This document shows, in pieces, positions 34,396 to 42,959 of a stretch of 64,000 nucleotides of DNA. The translations under genes were made by a program, and so were the position numbers. The notes below the pieces were generated by a model. The model did no database searches. It had not been told where the DNA came from and saw only the letters and a list, made by a program, of their open reading frames with translations. Position 1 is the stretch's first letter. Every line of letters starts with the position of its first letter. The stretch is from Clostridium sp. SY8519 (GTDB lineage Bacteria; Bacillota; Clostridia; Lachnospirales; Lachnospiraceae). The stretch covers positions 923,501 to 987,500 of the forward strand of contig NC_015737.1 of the NCBI RefSeq assembly GCF_000270305.1, written 5' to 3'.

Positions 34396-34540
34396 GATCA
34401 CGTCTCCCTTCTTTTCAGCAAATGCCCTGTCTATTCTGAGATTATTTTACCACAATCACAGAACTGTCACAAGGAAGAAACCGACCGATCCAGCCGGAAA
34501 TCAGAGGATTCCGCAGCAATCTGCCATGACACGAACAGAG

Positions 34541-34567
34541 GCATCCGGGTTTCCCGGATGCCTCTGT
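34541..34567 (-). terminator. Hairpin after the NlpC/P60 gene
   Basis: AGAGGCATCCGGG-ttt-CCCGGATGCCTCT directly follows the gene; the T-run is weak. Confidence 0.55.
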
Positions 34568-34579
34568 CTTTCGTATGGT

Positions 34580-35842
34580 TTAGAAAATTCTTCTCACTGC
34601 AAGAATCGTTCTGTAATGTACGTTTGTATATTTGATGCCGCCTCTCGGATACGGAGCGGAGTTGCTTGCGTTCAGCAGCTGACCGCCGCCGGCGTAAATT
34701 CCCACATGACCGGCATAGCATACAATATCGCCCGGCTGCATATCGGACTGGGATACTCCGCGGCCCACGCCACGCAGCGCGCTGGAGGAATGGGGAAGGG
34801 ATACGCCAAAGTGTGCGTATACTGCCATGACGAAACCGGAACAATCCGCGCCGTTGGTCAGGCTGCTGCCGCCCCATACGTATCTGTTGCCCACAAACTG
34901 TGCGCCGTAGCTTACAACCGCGCTTCCGCTCCTGCTGGATGAGCTGGAGGAGCCGCCGGAGGAAATGTTCTCGCTGTCAGAACTGGATCCGGAAGATCCG
35001 CCGGAAGAAACATTTTCACGGTCGGAACTGGAGCTGGAAGATCTCGAAGAGCTGGAGCCGGAGGAACCGGAGTTCGAAGAACTCGAGGAACTGGATCTGG
35101 AAGCGGATGCCTTTGCGGCTTTCTGCGCTGCAGCCTTCCGTGCTGCGGCTTTCTGTGCTGCTGCCCGCTCTGCGGCCTCTTCCTCCTGAACTGCTTCCGC
35201 ATACTTCGCTGCGAGTGTCTTTGCTTTCGCAAGCTGGGAATTAAATCCGGATAACTGGGACTTTTTCTTTTTAATCGTAGTTTTTAAAGTGGCCTTCTCA
35301 TGATTGTAAGAATCCTGGGTTTCTTCCAGTTCGGCCTCTTCTTCTTCCACTTTCTTCAGAAGTGTATTTACCTTCTTTACCGCAGCCTGGTACTCGGTAA
35401 GCATCTCCCGGTCACTGCTGTATACCTGGGACGCATAGGATACTTTATTTAATGCGTCACCGAAATTCTTTGCCTCCAGGAAAGTGGTCAGATAAGAAGT
35501 CTGTCCGTTCTCATACAGATAGCGGATTCTCTTTTTCATTGCGTTATACTGATCCTGCTCGTCCTTCTGCGCCTTGGCAAGATCTGCCTTCGTCTGGGCA
35601 ATCTCTGCTTTCTTGGCAGCAAGATCCTTCTCAATAATGCTGATATTGACCAGCACATCGGAAAGGTCCTTGTCCAGTCCGTTCAGCTGTGACTGAATCG
35701 AGGATGTCTTGGACTTCAGGCTGGATACCTGTTCATTCGCTGCCTTGAGCTTTGCGCTGCTCGGCGCCGCAAATACTGCCTGGGATCCTGTAATCACCAT
35801 GGCTGCTGCAAGTGCGAAAGCAAGAATTCTTTTCTTCTTCAT
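34580..35842 (-). CDS. NlpC/P60 (C40) endopeptidase with coiled coil, CwlO-like
   Basis: A 420-residue secreted peptidoglycan DL-endopeptidase. The signal peptide (MKKKRILAFALAAAMVITGSQAVFA) is followed by a long coiled coil (about 30-215, many KxxE and A repeats), then a Ser-rich linker (about 225-295) and the C-terminal NlpC/P60 domain. That domain has the Cys in NGADCSGFVMAVY, the His in GDIVCYAGHVGIYAGGG and a final polar residue after it (ASNSAPYPRGG). The architecture matches CwlO/PcsB-like hydrolases that act with FtsEX at elongation or division. WalR-like direct repeats lie upstream, consistent with control by WalKR. Confidence 0.92.
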   Translation of the reverse strand: MKKKRILAFALAAAMVITGSQAVFAAPSSAKLKAANEQVSSLKSKTSSIQSQLNGLDKDLSDVLVNISIIEKDLAAKKAEIAQTKADLAKAQKDEQDQYNAMKKRIRYLYENGQTSYLTTFLEAKNFGDALNKVSYASQVYSSDREMLTEYQAAVKKVNTLLKKVEEEEAELEETQDSYNHEKATLKTTIKKKKSQLSGFNSQLAKAKTLAAKYAEAVQEEEAAERAAAQKAAARKAAAQKAAKASASRSSSSSSSNSGSSGSSSSRSSSSSSDRENVSSGGSSGSSSDSENISSGGSSSSSSRSGSAVVSYGAQFVGNRYVWGGSSLTNGADCSGFVMAVYAHFGVSLPHSSSALRGVGRGVSQSDMQPGDIVCYAGHVGIYAGGGQLLNASNSAPYPRGGIKYTNVHYRTILAVRRIF

Positions 35843-35959
35843 CTCTGACTTTTACTCCTTTTTCTGCCGTTCTGCTGCCGCCGCGGCACAGCCGCTGCAG
35901 CGCTGTATCATACCGCGCGTCCATACGGACTGCGCATTTCTTCAATCGTCATCAGCGAA

Positions 35960-35988
35960 ATTATATCACCTGCCTGCAACAATTGCAA
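35960..35988 (-). promoter_or_regulatory. Promoter of the NlpC/P60 gene
   Basis: On the minus strand TTGCAA (35983-35988), 17 bases, TATAAT (35960-35965). Confidence 0.7.
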
Positions 35989-36026
35989 CCAAAATGACAA
36001 CTTTATAGAAATTTTATGAATCTTTT

Positions 36027-36043
36027 GTAACATTTCCGTAATA
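36027..36043 (-). promoter_or_regulatory. WalR-like box upstream of the NlpC/P60 gene
   Basis: Minus strand: TATTAC-ggaaa-TGTTAC, a tandem repeat with 5-base spacing, one mismatch from the WalR consensus TGTWAH-N5-TGTWAH. It lies about 40 bases upstream of the -35 box. Confidence 0.5.
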
Positions 36044-36241
36044 TTTCAGTTCCCCGTTCTCTCTCGCTGTAACCCCTGATTTTTCTGCGCTTTCATCACT
36101 TTTTTCCGCTGTTACATTTGTCATATTTCGGATATTATTTTCTCCTCTGCCCCTGATTTGTTACAGATTTCCGCCGTCTGTTTCCCTGCCGGCCATTTCC
36201 GAAATCTTCCCTATTCTGATATATACGACGTCTGCAACTTC

Positions 36242-36250
36242 TGCTATAAT
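36242..36250 (+). promoter_or_regulatory. Extended -10 promoter of the acyltransferase gene
   Basis: TGCTATAAT with TATAAT at 36245-36250, about 37 bases before the start codon. Confidence 0.5.
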
Positions 36251-36286
36251 CACAGAGGATATTCTTGCGTCGGGGAGGACACAATT

Positions 36287-37018
36287 ATGTTACGTACGAT
36301 TTGCGGCGTTGCCGCTGCGCTGATCTTTCTGATTTTCTGGATACCCGTACTGGGCATCGAATATCTGATCAGCAGAAAGAACAAAGAAAAGGCAGACCTG
36401 CAGTGTCTGCACATGGTTCAGTGGATTCTGCGGGTGATTTACAGAATCTGCGGCGTGAAGCTGACGGTCAAAGGCAGGGAGCACATTCCCCAGGACCAGG
36501 CAGTACTTTATGTCTGCAATCACCAGAGCTATTTTGACATTATCATCGGCTATACCCTGGTTCCCTCACGGACCGGCTATATCGCCAAAGATGACCTGGC
36601 GCGGGTACCCATTCTCCGCACCTGGATGAAACGGCTCTACTGTCTGTTTCTGAACCGGGATAACCCCCGGGAAAGCCTGAAAACCATCAAAACCGCCACG
36701 GAGCAGATCCGGCAGGGCATCTCCATGTGTATCTTTCCGGAAGGGACCCGTGGGGACGGAATCACGCTGCAGCCTTTTAAAGAAGGCAGTCTGAAGATGG
36801 CCGAACGCACCGGCTGTCCGGTCATTCCCATGGCCATCAGCAACACCTCCGCCATTCTCAAAGATCACATGCCTTTCGTAAAGCCGGTACACGTGATCGT
36901 GGAATACGGCGAACCCATTGATCCGACCCTGCTGTCCCGGGAGGAAAAACATCATATGGGACACATGGCCCAGGAACGGATCCAGGCCATGCTTGACCGC
37001 AACCGTTCCGAACTGTAA
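36287..37018 (+). CDS. 1-acyl-sn-glycerol-3-phosphate acyltransferase (PlsC-like)
   Basis: A 243-residue membrane-associated acyltransferase that would acylate lysophosphatidate to phosphatidate. The ATG at 36287 follows GGGGAGGA. One N-terminal membrane segment (ICGVAAALIFLIFWIPVLGIEYLI) precedes the PlsC domain with NHQSYFDIII (catalytic His/Asp), FLNRDNPRESLKTI, and FPEGTRGDG, then PVIPMAISN. All four acyltransferase motifs are present. The gene has its own extended -10 promoter and a strong bidirectional terminator. Orthology to PlsC is likely, but a related lysophospholipid acyltransferase is possible. Confidence 0.9.
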   Translation: MLRTICGVAAALIFLIFWIPVLGIEYLISRKNKEKADLQCLHMVQWILRVIYRICGVKLTVKGREHIPQDQAVLYVCNHQSYFDIIIGYTLVPSRTGYIAKDDLARVPILRTWMKRLYCLFLNRDNPRESLKTIKTATEQIRQGISMCIFPEGTRGDGITLQPFKEGSLKMAERTGCPVIPMAISNTSAILKDHMPFVKPVHVIVEYGEPIDPTLLSREEKHHMGHMAQERIQAMLDRNRSEL

Positions 37019-37061
37019 TTCCCGGCCTGCCGCCGGGTGTGCGCAGAGCAAAAATCTTGAA

Positions 37062-37107
37062 AAAAAGATCTCCGGCGCCGGATAACCGGCCTGCCGGAGA
37101 TCTTTTT
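37062..37107. terminator. Bidirectional terminator between convergent genes
   Basis: AAAAAGATCTCCGG ... CCGGAGATCTTTTT, serving the acyltransferase gene (plus) and murF (minus). Confidence 0.85.
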
Positions 37108-37140
37108 GATGTCTGCGGATTCGCACAGGGAGCCAACCGC

Positions 37141-38811
37141 CTATGCGTTCGGCTCTGTAACAGCAAATTTTTCCTCTAATGCTTCCACAATCTTCGGGTA
37201 ATCCATAAAATGGGATGCTTTCACCAGAATGGAGTCATTTCTGCGTACCAGCTGCAGCAGATCCTGAATCAGCTCTTCTTTGCTGTCAAAGTGCCGGACG
37301 GATCCGCAGCTGCCTTTTGCCCGTTTTCTGCCGGCAAGGATATCCGCCAGGTTTTCCACATGGCCGTCGGAATCCTGCGGAATCCCGCTGGCTTCTTTGG
37401 CTGCCCGGGCCATTTCCCGGCTCAGCTCGCCGGCGCAGTAAAGAATATCAATCTCCTTGCTGGCGGCATAGGCGCCCACCTGCGCATGCAGCTCCTTTTC
37501 CCCGGTTCCCAGCTCGCCCATATCGCCCAGAACCGCAATCGTACGTCCTTTGGCATAAGACAGCACATCCAGCGCCGCCTCCATGGAAACCGGATTCGCG
37601 TTATAACAGTCATCCACCACCAGGATGTTCCGGTCCAGATGAATCATATGGGACCGTCCCGCGATCGTCCGGGCCTGTCCGATTCCATCCACGATCTCAT
37701 CCAGTGTCAGCCCAAGCTTTAATCCGACGCAGGCCGCGGCACAGGCATTATAGATATTGTGTATGCCGGGCAGGGGTTCGGAAATATGGCGCACAATAAT
37801 ATCAATACTGCCGGAATCCGACGCAGTCTTCCGGTCCGGGACCGGTGTTCCGTTTTCTTCCGCTTTCCGCCGGGCTGCCCGCGCCAGCACGCCTTCCGTG
37901 GCTGCCGTACCTGCCGGGTCGACGCAGATCAGATCAGCTTCCATGCCTTCCAGACCGTTGCTGGTCACCGATGTGGCCGTCACTGTATAGCGCTCCGGCT
38001 CCATGACGCGCTCCGCGCTGCCGTCTTCCACAAAATAGCGCATGGGCTGCACACCGGCCGGCGTTCCGATGGTATTTAATTTGTCATCGTTCCCATTGAG
38101 CACCACCGCGCCGTCTTTCCGCAGAAAATCAAAGATTTCTGACTTGGCCCGCAGCACGCCGTCCCTGTCTCCCAGAAATTCCAGATGACACTGCCCGATA
38201 TTGGTCATCACACAGATATTCGGACGGGCCACTTTGGCCAGGCGGTGCATCTCCCCAAAGTCCGAAATGCCCAATTCGATTACCGCGGCTTCGTGTTCCG
38301 GCCGGATTTTCAGCAGGGTCAGGGGCATTCCCACTTCGTTGTTAAAGTTTCCTTCTGTTTTCAGGACATTGTATTTCTGTGACAGTACAGAAGCAATCAT
38401 TTCTTTTGTACTGGTCTTGCCTACGCTGCCGGCAATGCCGATCACCGGGATATCCAGCTGGCTGCGGTAATATTCCGCAATATCCTTCAGTGCCTGCAGG
38501 CTGGATTTTACCAGAATGTACGGCCGGTCTTTCCTGCCCGCATCCGTCACGGTACTGTCTCCTGTGCCGTACAGCTCCTCCTCGCGGAGCTTACGCTCCG
38601 ACAGCACAGCTGCCGCGCCCTGCGCAAACACATCCGGAATAAAGCGATGTCCGTCTGCCCGTTTTCCAACCACCGGAATAAACAGTCCGCCTTTCTGCAC
38701 GGCGCGGCTGTCCGTAACCGCTCCCGTGATTTCTGTATCCAGCGCTTCCTCCGGACCGATGTACTGCCCCTGTACGGCAGCCGCAATATTTCGCAACGTA
38801 AGATTTTTCAT
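37141..38811 (-). CDS. murF: UDP-N-acetylmuramoyl-tripeptide--D-alanyl-D-alanine ligase
   Basis: A 556-residue MurF that adds D-Ala-D-Ala to the UDP-MurNAc-tripeptide. The start at 38811 follows GGGAGAAACT; a start at 38823 is in frame. The ATP loop is IGIAGSVGKTSTKEMIASVLS. Other landmarks are ELGISDFGEMHRLAKVARPNICVMTNIGQCHLEFLG, LPGIHNIYNACAAACVGL and the C-terminal DDCYNANPVSMEAALDVL and LGDMGELG. It is about 100 residues longer than usual. One insertion (about residues 298-334) is rich in Ala, Glu and Arg, between the central strands and LPGIHN; smaller ones lie near residues 80-95 and in the C-terminal domain. It lies 73 bases downstream of ddl in an obvious cell-wall operon. Confidence 0.95.
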   Translation of the reverse strand: MKNLTLRNIAAAVQGQYIGPEEALDTEITGAVTDSRAVQKGGLFIPVVGKRADGHRFIPDVFAQGAAAVLSERKLREEELYGTGDSTVTDAGRKDRPYILVKSSLQALKDIAEYYRSQLDIPVIGIAGSVGKTSTKEMIASVLSQKYNVLKTEGNFNNEVGMPLTLLKIRPEHEAAVIELGISDFGEMHRLAKVARPNICVMTNIGQCHLEFLGDRDGVLRAKSEIFDFLRKDGAVVLNGNDDKLNTIGTPAGVQPMRYFVEDGSAERVMEPERYTVTATSVTSNGLEGMEADLICVDPAGTAATEGVLARAARRKAEENGTPVPDRKTASDSGSIDIIVRHISEPLPGIHNIYNACAAACVGLKLGLTLDEIVDGIGQARTIAGRSHMIHLDRNILVVDDCYNANPVSMEAALDVLSYAKGRTIAVLGDMGELGTGEKELHAQVGAYAASKEIDILYCAGELSREMARAAKEASGIPQDSDGHVENLADILAGRKRAKGSCGSVRHFDSKEELIQDLLQLVRRNDSILVKASHFMDYPKIVEALEEKFAVTEPNA

Positions 38812-38895
38812 AGTTTCTCCCATACTACACCTTCATCTTTGCTGTGTCCCGGAACTCCCGGCAGTCTGTATCTCCAGCTGCCCGGTTTTCCTGTT

Positions 38896-39942
38896 TCAGC
38901 GCTGATATGAGATTTCGATCAGTTTTTCACACAGTTCATTGAAATTCATGCCTTCGGCCGCTGCTTCCTGCGGCAGCAGGGAGGTGGGCGTCATTCCCGG
39001 AAGGGTATTTGCCTCCAGGCAGTACATTCTCCCGTCGTCATCCAGCAGAAAATCCATTCGGGAATAGGTATGCAGTCCCAGGGATGCCGCCGCGTTCACC
39101 GCTACCGCCTGCATATGCGCTGCCACATAATCCGGCAGATCAGCCGGGCAGGTTTCCACTGTGCTGCCTGCTTTGTACTTATTCTTATAATCATAGAAGC
39201 CGGCTACCGGGGCAATCTCAATCACCGGCAGGGCATGATCCGCAATCACGCCTACCGCGAATTCCCGTCCTTTGATGTATTCTTCCACAATCACACCGGT
39301 ATCATATAAAAACGCGTCTTTCAGCGCCTGCCGATATTCCTCCGGGTTATGGGCAATGGACGTGCCGATGCTGGAACCGCCGCTGCAGGGTTTTACCACA
39401 CAGGGATAGCCGAGTCCGGTTTCCGCAATGTCTTCCGGCGCCTCGGATTCCTCCAGATAAACCCCATTCGGGGTAGGTATGCCGTCTGCCATAAACAGCC
39501 GCTTGGTATACGCCTTGTTCATAGCCAGGGCGCTGGATATATAGTCGCTGCCGGTATACCGGATGCCAAACAGATCAAATGCTGCCTGAACCTTGCCGTT
39601 TTCCCCGTTTTCCCCATGCAGTGCCAGGAATACAATATCTGCCTGCTGGCAGATCGCAATTACATTCGGACCGAAGAAAGCATCGGACTGATCGCTGCGC
39701 ATCGCCTTGACAGCTGCCAGGTCCGGAGCATCGGCTGTTACCGCCCCTGACGCCGCGGAAATCTGTTCCGCCCGGTCAAAAATGCCCATTACGTCCTGTT
39801 CTTTCTCTCCATATCCCATAAACACATCCAGCATGATCACCCGGTGTCCGTTTTCCCGCAATGCCCTGGTCACCTGACCGCCGGATACGAAAGATACATC
39901 CCGCTCTGTGCTGAGTCCGCCTGCTAATACAACGATATCCAT
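38896..39942 (-). CDS. ddl: D-alanine--D-alanine ligase
   Basis: A 348-residue ATP-grasp enzyme that makes D-Ala-D-Ala for peptidoglycan. Landmarks are VLAGGLSTERDVSFVSG (N-terminal substrate loop), FLALHGENGENGKVQAAFD, PCVVKPCSGGSSIGTSIA (ATP-grasp), VIVEEYIKGREFAVGVI and the C-terminal CLEANTLPGMTPTSLLPQEAAAEGM (magnesium site). All catalytic motifs are present and the length is normal. The GAGAAAAAC ribosome binding site region precedes an ATG at 39942. It leads directly into murF, the next enzyme of the pathway. Confidence 0.96.
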   Translation of the reverse strand: MDIVVLAGGLSTERDVSFVSGGQVTRALRENGHRVIMLDVFMGYGEKEQDVMGIFDRAEQISAASGAVTADAPDLAAVKAMRSDQSDAFFGPNVIAICQQADIVFLALHGENGENGKVQAAFDLFGIRYTGSDYISSALAMNKAYTKRLFMADGIPTPNGVYLEESEAPEDIAETGLGYPCVVKPCSGGSSIGTSIAHNPEEYRQALKDAFLYDTGVIVEEYIKGREFAVGVIADHALPVIEIAPVAGFYDYKNKYKAGSTVETCPADLPDYVAAHMQAVAVNAAASLGLHTYSRMDFLLDDDGRMYCLEANTLPGMTPTSLLPQEAAAEGMNFNELCEKLIEISYQR

Positions 39943-39980
39943 CTGTTTTTCTCCTTTATGAGCTCTGTGTAAACTGTTCT

Positions 39981-40937
39981 TTATGATACTCCATTTCCCC
40001 CGGTTTGTGAATGCTGATTCCGATATTTCCCGGGTGTGACGCCGCGCCTTTTCTTAAATTCCGCAATAAAATGGCTGCTGTCGTTAAATCCCACCTCACT
40101 GGCCACCTGCGTCACATTCAGATTGGTCTCCCGCAGAAGCACACAGGCTTTTTCCATCCGGTAATGCAGCAGATATTCATAGGGGCTTGTGTTCAGAATA
40201 CTCTGAAACAGACGGTTGCATTCCGCCTGACTGATATGGGCCAGTTCGCAGATTTCCGCCAGGTCGATCTTCCGGGCATAATTCCGGTGCAGATAGGTAA
40301 GGATTTTCTGTACCGCGTCCTGTTTGCGGATAAACGCGGAGGACACCTTCTTATCCCCGCTCTCCACGTTTGCGATAAAGGTAGCCCACATGCGCTGCAG
40401 ATACCCGACAATCTCATATTCTCTGCCGTAGCACTCCGGCTGATCCAGGTACCGGCTCAATCCATAGAATTCATCGATCAGACGGTTCTGCCATTCTTCC
40501 CCCCTGGTCAGCAGAATCGCCTGCAGGCTGCGGTTGTCTGTGATCCGCTTCACATATTCCTGCTCCATACTGCTTCCTTCGATAATCGCCAGGAGCTTCG
40601 GGGAAAAATTCATGCTGATGAACCGTCCGTCACCGATTACCTTTTTGGTCATGTGGATGGCATCGGAATTGATAAACAGCATTTCCCCTTCCTTCAGCTC
40701 GTACTCCACGCCGTTGACATATTCCAGGACGGTGCCTTTATCCGCGATTGTAAACTGCAGATCATCGTGCCAGTGCGGATAATGAAACCCGGCGCCATAA
40801 GGCTCACAGGTATCCTGGGTCACGATAAACCGCACAAAGGGAAAATCCCGGTTTCGATACAGTTCCTCCGGTCTTCGCTGAATCTTTTTTCTGTTTTCCT
40901 GACTGGCATACTTTTCGTTTCCCGTATATTCCTTCAT
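39981..40937 (-). CDS. AraC-family regulator with cupin sensor
   Basis: A 318-residue regulator starting with ATG at 40937 (GGAGAG eight bases upstream); a TTG just before is in frame. The N-terminal cupin domain (FHYPHWHDDLQFTIADKGTVLEYVNGVEYELKEGEMLFINSDAIHM, about 55-100) binds a small ligand. The C-terminal DNA-binding domain has the two AraC helix-turn-helix motifs (RKIDLAEICELAHISQAECNRLFQ and LNVTQVASEVGFNDSSHFIAEFKKRRGVTPGKYR). It is divergent from the lrgAB-like pair, which it probably regulates. Confidence 0.92.
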   Translation of the reverse strand: MKEYTGNEKYASQENRKKIQRRPEELYRNRDFPFVRFIVTQDTCEPYGAGFHYPHWHDDLQFTIADKGTVLEYVNGVEYELKEGEMLFINSDAIHMTKKVIGDGRFISMNFSPKLLAIIEGSSMEQEYVKRITDNRSLQAILLTRGEEWQNRLIDEFYGLSRYLDQPECYGREYEIVGYLQRMWATFIANVESGDKKVSSAFIRKQDAVQKILTYLHRNYARKIDLAEICELAHISQAECNRLFQSILNTSPYEYLLHYRMEKACVLLRETNLNVTQVASEVGFNDSSHFIAEFKKRRGVTPGKYRNQHSQTGGNGVS

Positions 40938-41264
40938 CAATGCAACTCTCCATTTTTCTCACGGTCCGCTGTTTTTTCTTCTTTTTATCATAGTCAATGT
41001 CCACAAGTATTATCAAGCATATTTATGCACTTTGACTTATAAAATTTTTGTTAAATATGACGAAACTATATGGGTAATTTCTCGATTTCTATTTGTCTTT
41101 TTCTTGTTTTTCTGTTTTAAATTTAACATTTTGACTGGATTATCATATATTTTGACTATATATCTATATTATTTTTGTATACACGGTGATATAATCACAT
41201 CCTGAAAACGATATACAACTTTAACAAAAATCTTCTGCAAAAAGTTTAAAGAAGGCATGTGAAA
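40938..41264. other. Divergent AraC/lrgA regulatory region
   Basis: No gene. Very AT-rich. It contains the direct repeats TTTTGACT at 41129-41136 and 41150-41157 (21 bases apart) and an extended -10 (TGATATAAT) ending at 41195 for the plus-strand operon. Confidence 0.6.
41129..41157 (+). promoter_or_regulatory. Tandem operator candidate upstream of lrgA
   Basis: Two identical 8-base units TTTTGACT start 21 bases apart (two helical turns), 33-60 bases upstream of the -10 box. This geometry suits an AraC or LytTR activator. Confidence 0.45.
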
Positions 41265-41672
41265 ATGAAGTACATTCGACAATTTTTTATTATTGCGGCG
41301 ATCTCCCTGGCTGCCGAGATTTTACATCATTTTATCCCCCTGATGATCCCGTCCAGCATCTATGGCATGGTTCTGATGTTTGTATTGCTGATGACCGGTG
41401 CGGTCAAGCTGGAGCAGGTCGATCAGGCCGGTCATTTTCTCATTGATGTTATGCCGCTGATGTTCATCCCTGCCGGTGTCGGTCTCATCGACTCCTGGAC
41501 AAATGTCAGCAGTATTCTGATCCCGGCACTGATCCTGATCGTGATATCCACCTTCCTGGTCATCGGCGCGGCCGGAAAGACCGCTCAGGCCATCATGACC
41601 TTTGAGACCGGTGAGGAAGCCGAGGAAGAAGCAGAAGAAGCAGACAAAGAATCTCCCTGGGAGGTACAGTAG
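41265..41672 (+). CDS. lrgA: CidA/LrgA-family holin-like protein
   Basis: A 135-residue membrane protein; the ATG at 41265 is nine bases after AAGAAGG, preferred over a GTG at 41259. Four membrane segments (FFIIAAISLAAEILHHFI, SSIYGMVLMFVLLMTGAVKL, FLIDVMPLMFIPAGVGLID, LIPALILIVISTFLVIGAAG) carry the family motifs LMIPSSIYGMVLMF and LMFIPAGVG. The tail is very acidic (EEAEEEAEEADKESP). LrgA/CidA proteins act as holin/antiholin-like channels, and some export pyruvate or other three-carbon acids with LrgB. The next gene starts two bases after its stop. Confidence 0.88.
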   Translation: MKYIRQFFIIAAISLAAEILHHFIPLMIPSSIYGMVLMFVLLMTGAVKLEQVDQAGHFLIDVMPLMFIPAGVGLIDSWTNVSSILIPALILIVISTFLVIGAAGKTAQAIMTFETGEEAEEEAEEADKESPWEVQ

Positions 41673-41673
41673 T

Positions 41674-42366
41674 ATGAACCACCTGTTCAGTTCTTCCGCG
41701 TTCTTTGGAATTGCGCTGAGCCTGGCCGCCTACTTCGGTGCCGAGCAGCTGAAAAAAAAGTTCAACAAGGCGTTTTTGAATCCCCTGCTGATTTCCATCG
41801 CAGTGATCATTACCGTCCTTGCTTTTACACATATAAGCTACAAAACTTACTACAGCAGCGCCAAGTTTCTCGGGTATCTGCTGACACCCGCCACTGTATG
41901 CCTGGCCATTCCTCTGTATGAGCAGATCACACTGCTCAAAAAAAACTGGAAGGCCGTATTCATCGGCATTGTAGCCGGTACGCTGACCAGCATGATCAGC
42001 ATCTTTGTCATGGCAAAGATTTTTCACTTTACCCATGATCAGTATGTCACCTTCCTGCCGAAATCCATCACCACCGCAATCGGTATGGGTGTTTCCCAGG
42101 AACTGGGCGGCTATGTGCAGATCACCGTTGCCGCGATTATCATTACCGGCATTCTGGGCAATGTCATTGCCGACTTTGCCTGCAGGATTTTCCGGATTAC
42201 CAATCCGGTGGCAAAGGGACTGGCCATCGGTACCGCATCCCATGCCATCGGCACTTCCCGCGCAGTGGAAATGGGCGAAGTCGAAGGCGCTATGAGCGGT
42301 CTTTCCATTGCGGTATCCGGATTGCTGACGGTGATCTTTGCCAGCACATTTGCTAATTTTATGTAA
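41674..42366 (+). CDS. lrgB: LrgB/CidB-family membrane protein
   Basis: A 230-residue membrane protein with about six to seven segments. The start at 41674 follows GGAGGT; longer in-frame codons overlap lrgA. The family sequence is clear: SISAIIT-like ISIAVIITVLAFTH, LLTPATVCLAIPLYEQ, PKSITTAIGMGVSQELGG, and NPVAKGLAIGTASHAIGTSRAVEMGEVEGAMSGLSIAVSGLLTV. LrgB is the large partner of LrgA. In Bacillus the equivalent pair PftAB takes up pyruvate; in Staphylococcus it modulates murein hydrolase activity. A strong terminator follows. Confidence 0.93.
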   Translation: MNHLFSSSAFFGIALSLAAYFGAEQLKKKFNKAFLNPLLISIAVIITVLAFTHISYKTYYSSAKFLGYLLTPATVCLAIPLYEQITLLKKNWKAVFIGIVAGTLTSMISIFVMAKIFHFTHDQYVTFLPKSITTAIGMGVSQELGGYVQITVAAIIITGILGNVIADFACRIFRITNPVAKGLAIGTASHAIGTSRAVEMGEVEGAMSGLSIAVSGLLTVIFASTFANFM

Positions 42367-42395
42367 TCTACTGTTTTCTTTGAAACATTTTCCCT

Positions 42396-42431
42396 TACAA
42401 AAGCTTCCGGCCAGGCCGGAGGCTTTTTTTC
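42396..42431. terminator. Terminator after lrgB (also for PAP2, other strand)
   Basis: AAAAGCTTCCGGCC-a-GGCCGGAGGCTTTTTTTC on the plus strand. Confidence 0.85.
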
Positions 42432-42447
42432 TGTGCATCCGTCTGTC

Positions 42448-42945
42448 TCAGATCATCCAGAACCCGAAAATCCCGAATCCGATCCCGATCAGCGCTCCAG
42501 CGATCACGTCCCGCGGAAAATGCACGCCTGCTGCCACCCTGATCCAGGCCAGAACTGCGGCAGCAATCAGGAGAACCGCGCCCAGCGGCGGATACACCGA
42601 CCACACTGCCATTGCCACCATCGCCATCGAAAACACGTGTCTGCTGGGAAAGGATTTTCCGCTGGTTTCCTTGGGCAGAAGCGGCCGGATCTCCCACTGT
42701 TCATAGGGGCGCGGCATATTCCAGGACATACGGAATATGGAAACTGCCGCAAACAGAATCCCCGGAACCAGAAGATAACGGATGATCCACGGACTGCGCT
42801 GCAGGACCAGCAGGAATCCGCAGCCAATGTAGCTGACATACGCCAGAACTGTCAGAATCCGGTTCACCCACAAAAGCATACGGATCCGTCCCGGATGCTC
42901 CCGAAAAGGCGCGGACATTTTCAGATACTTCTCTTTCGTAAACAT
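42448..42945 (-). CDS. PAP2-family phosphatase
   Basis: A 165-residue membrane phosphatase. The three PAP2 motifs are visible: KETSGKSFPSRHVFSMAMVAMAV (PSxH) and, after it, RVAAGVHFPRDVIAGALIG (SRxxxxxH-like with the catalytic His). The first (KxxxxxxRP) is represented weakly by RMSWNMPRPYEQ. Five membrane segments. It could act on undecaprenyl pyrophosphate or on phosphatidic or phosphatidylglycerol phosphates. It starts 14 bases downstream of the DUF4317 gene. Confidence 0.85.
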   Translation of the reverse strand: MFTKEKYLKMSAPFREHPGRIRMLLWVNRILTVLAYVSYIGCGFLLVLQRSPWIIRYLLVPGILFAAVSIFRMSWNMPRPYEQWEIRPLLPKETSGKSFPSRHVFSMAMVAMAVWSVYPPLGAVLLIAAAVLAWIRVAAGVHFPRDVIAGALIGIGFGIFGFWMI

Positions 42946-42959
42946 ATGCCTGCCTCGCT

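Larger units (their letters stand above)
35843..36286. other. Divergent regulatory region
   Basis: No gene. It holds the promoters of the NlpC/P60 gene (minus) and the acyltransferase gene (plus), a WalR-like box at 36027-36043 and several further TGTTAC/GTAACA half-sites (near 36111 and 36161). Confidence 0.6.
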
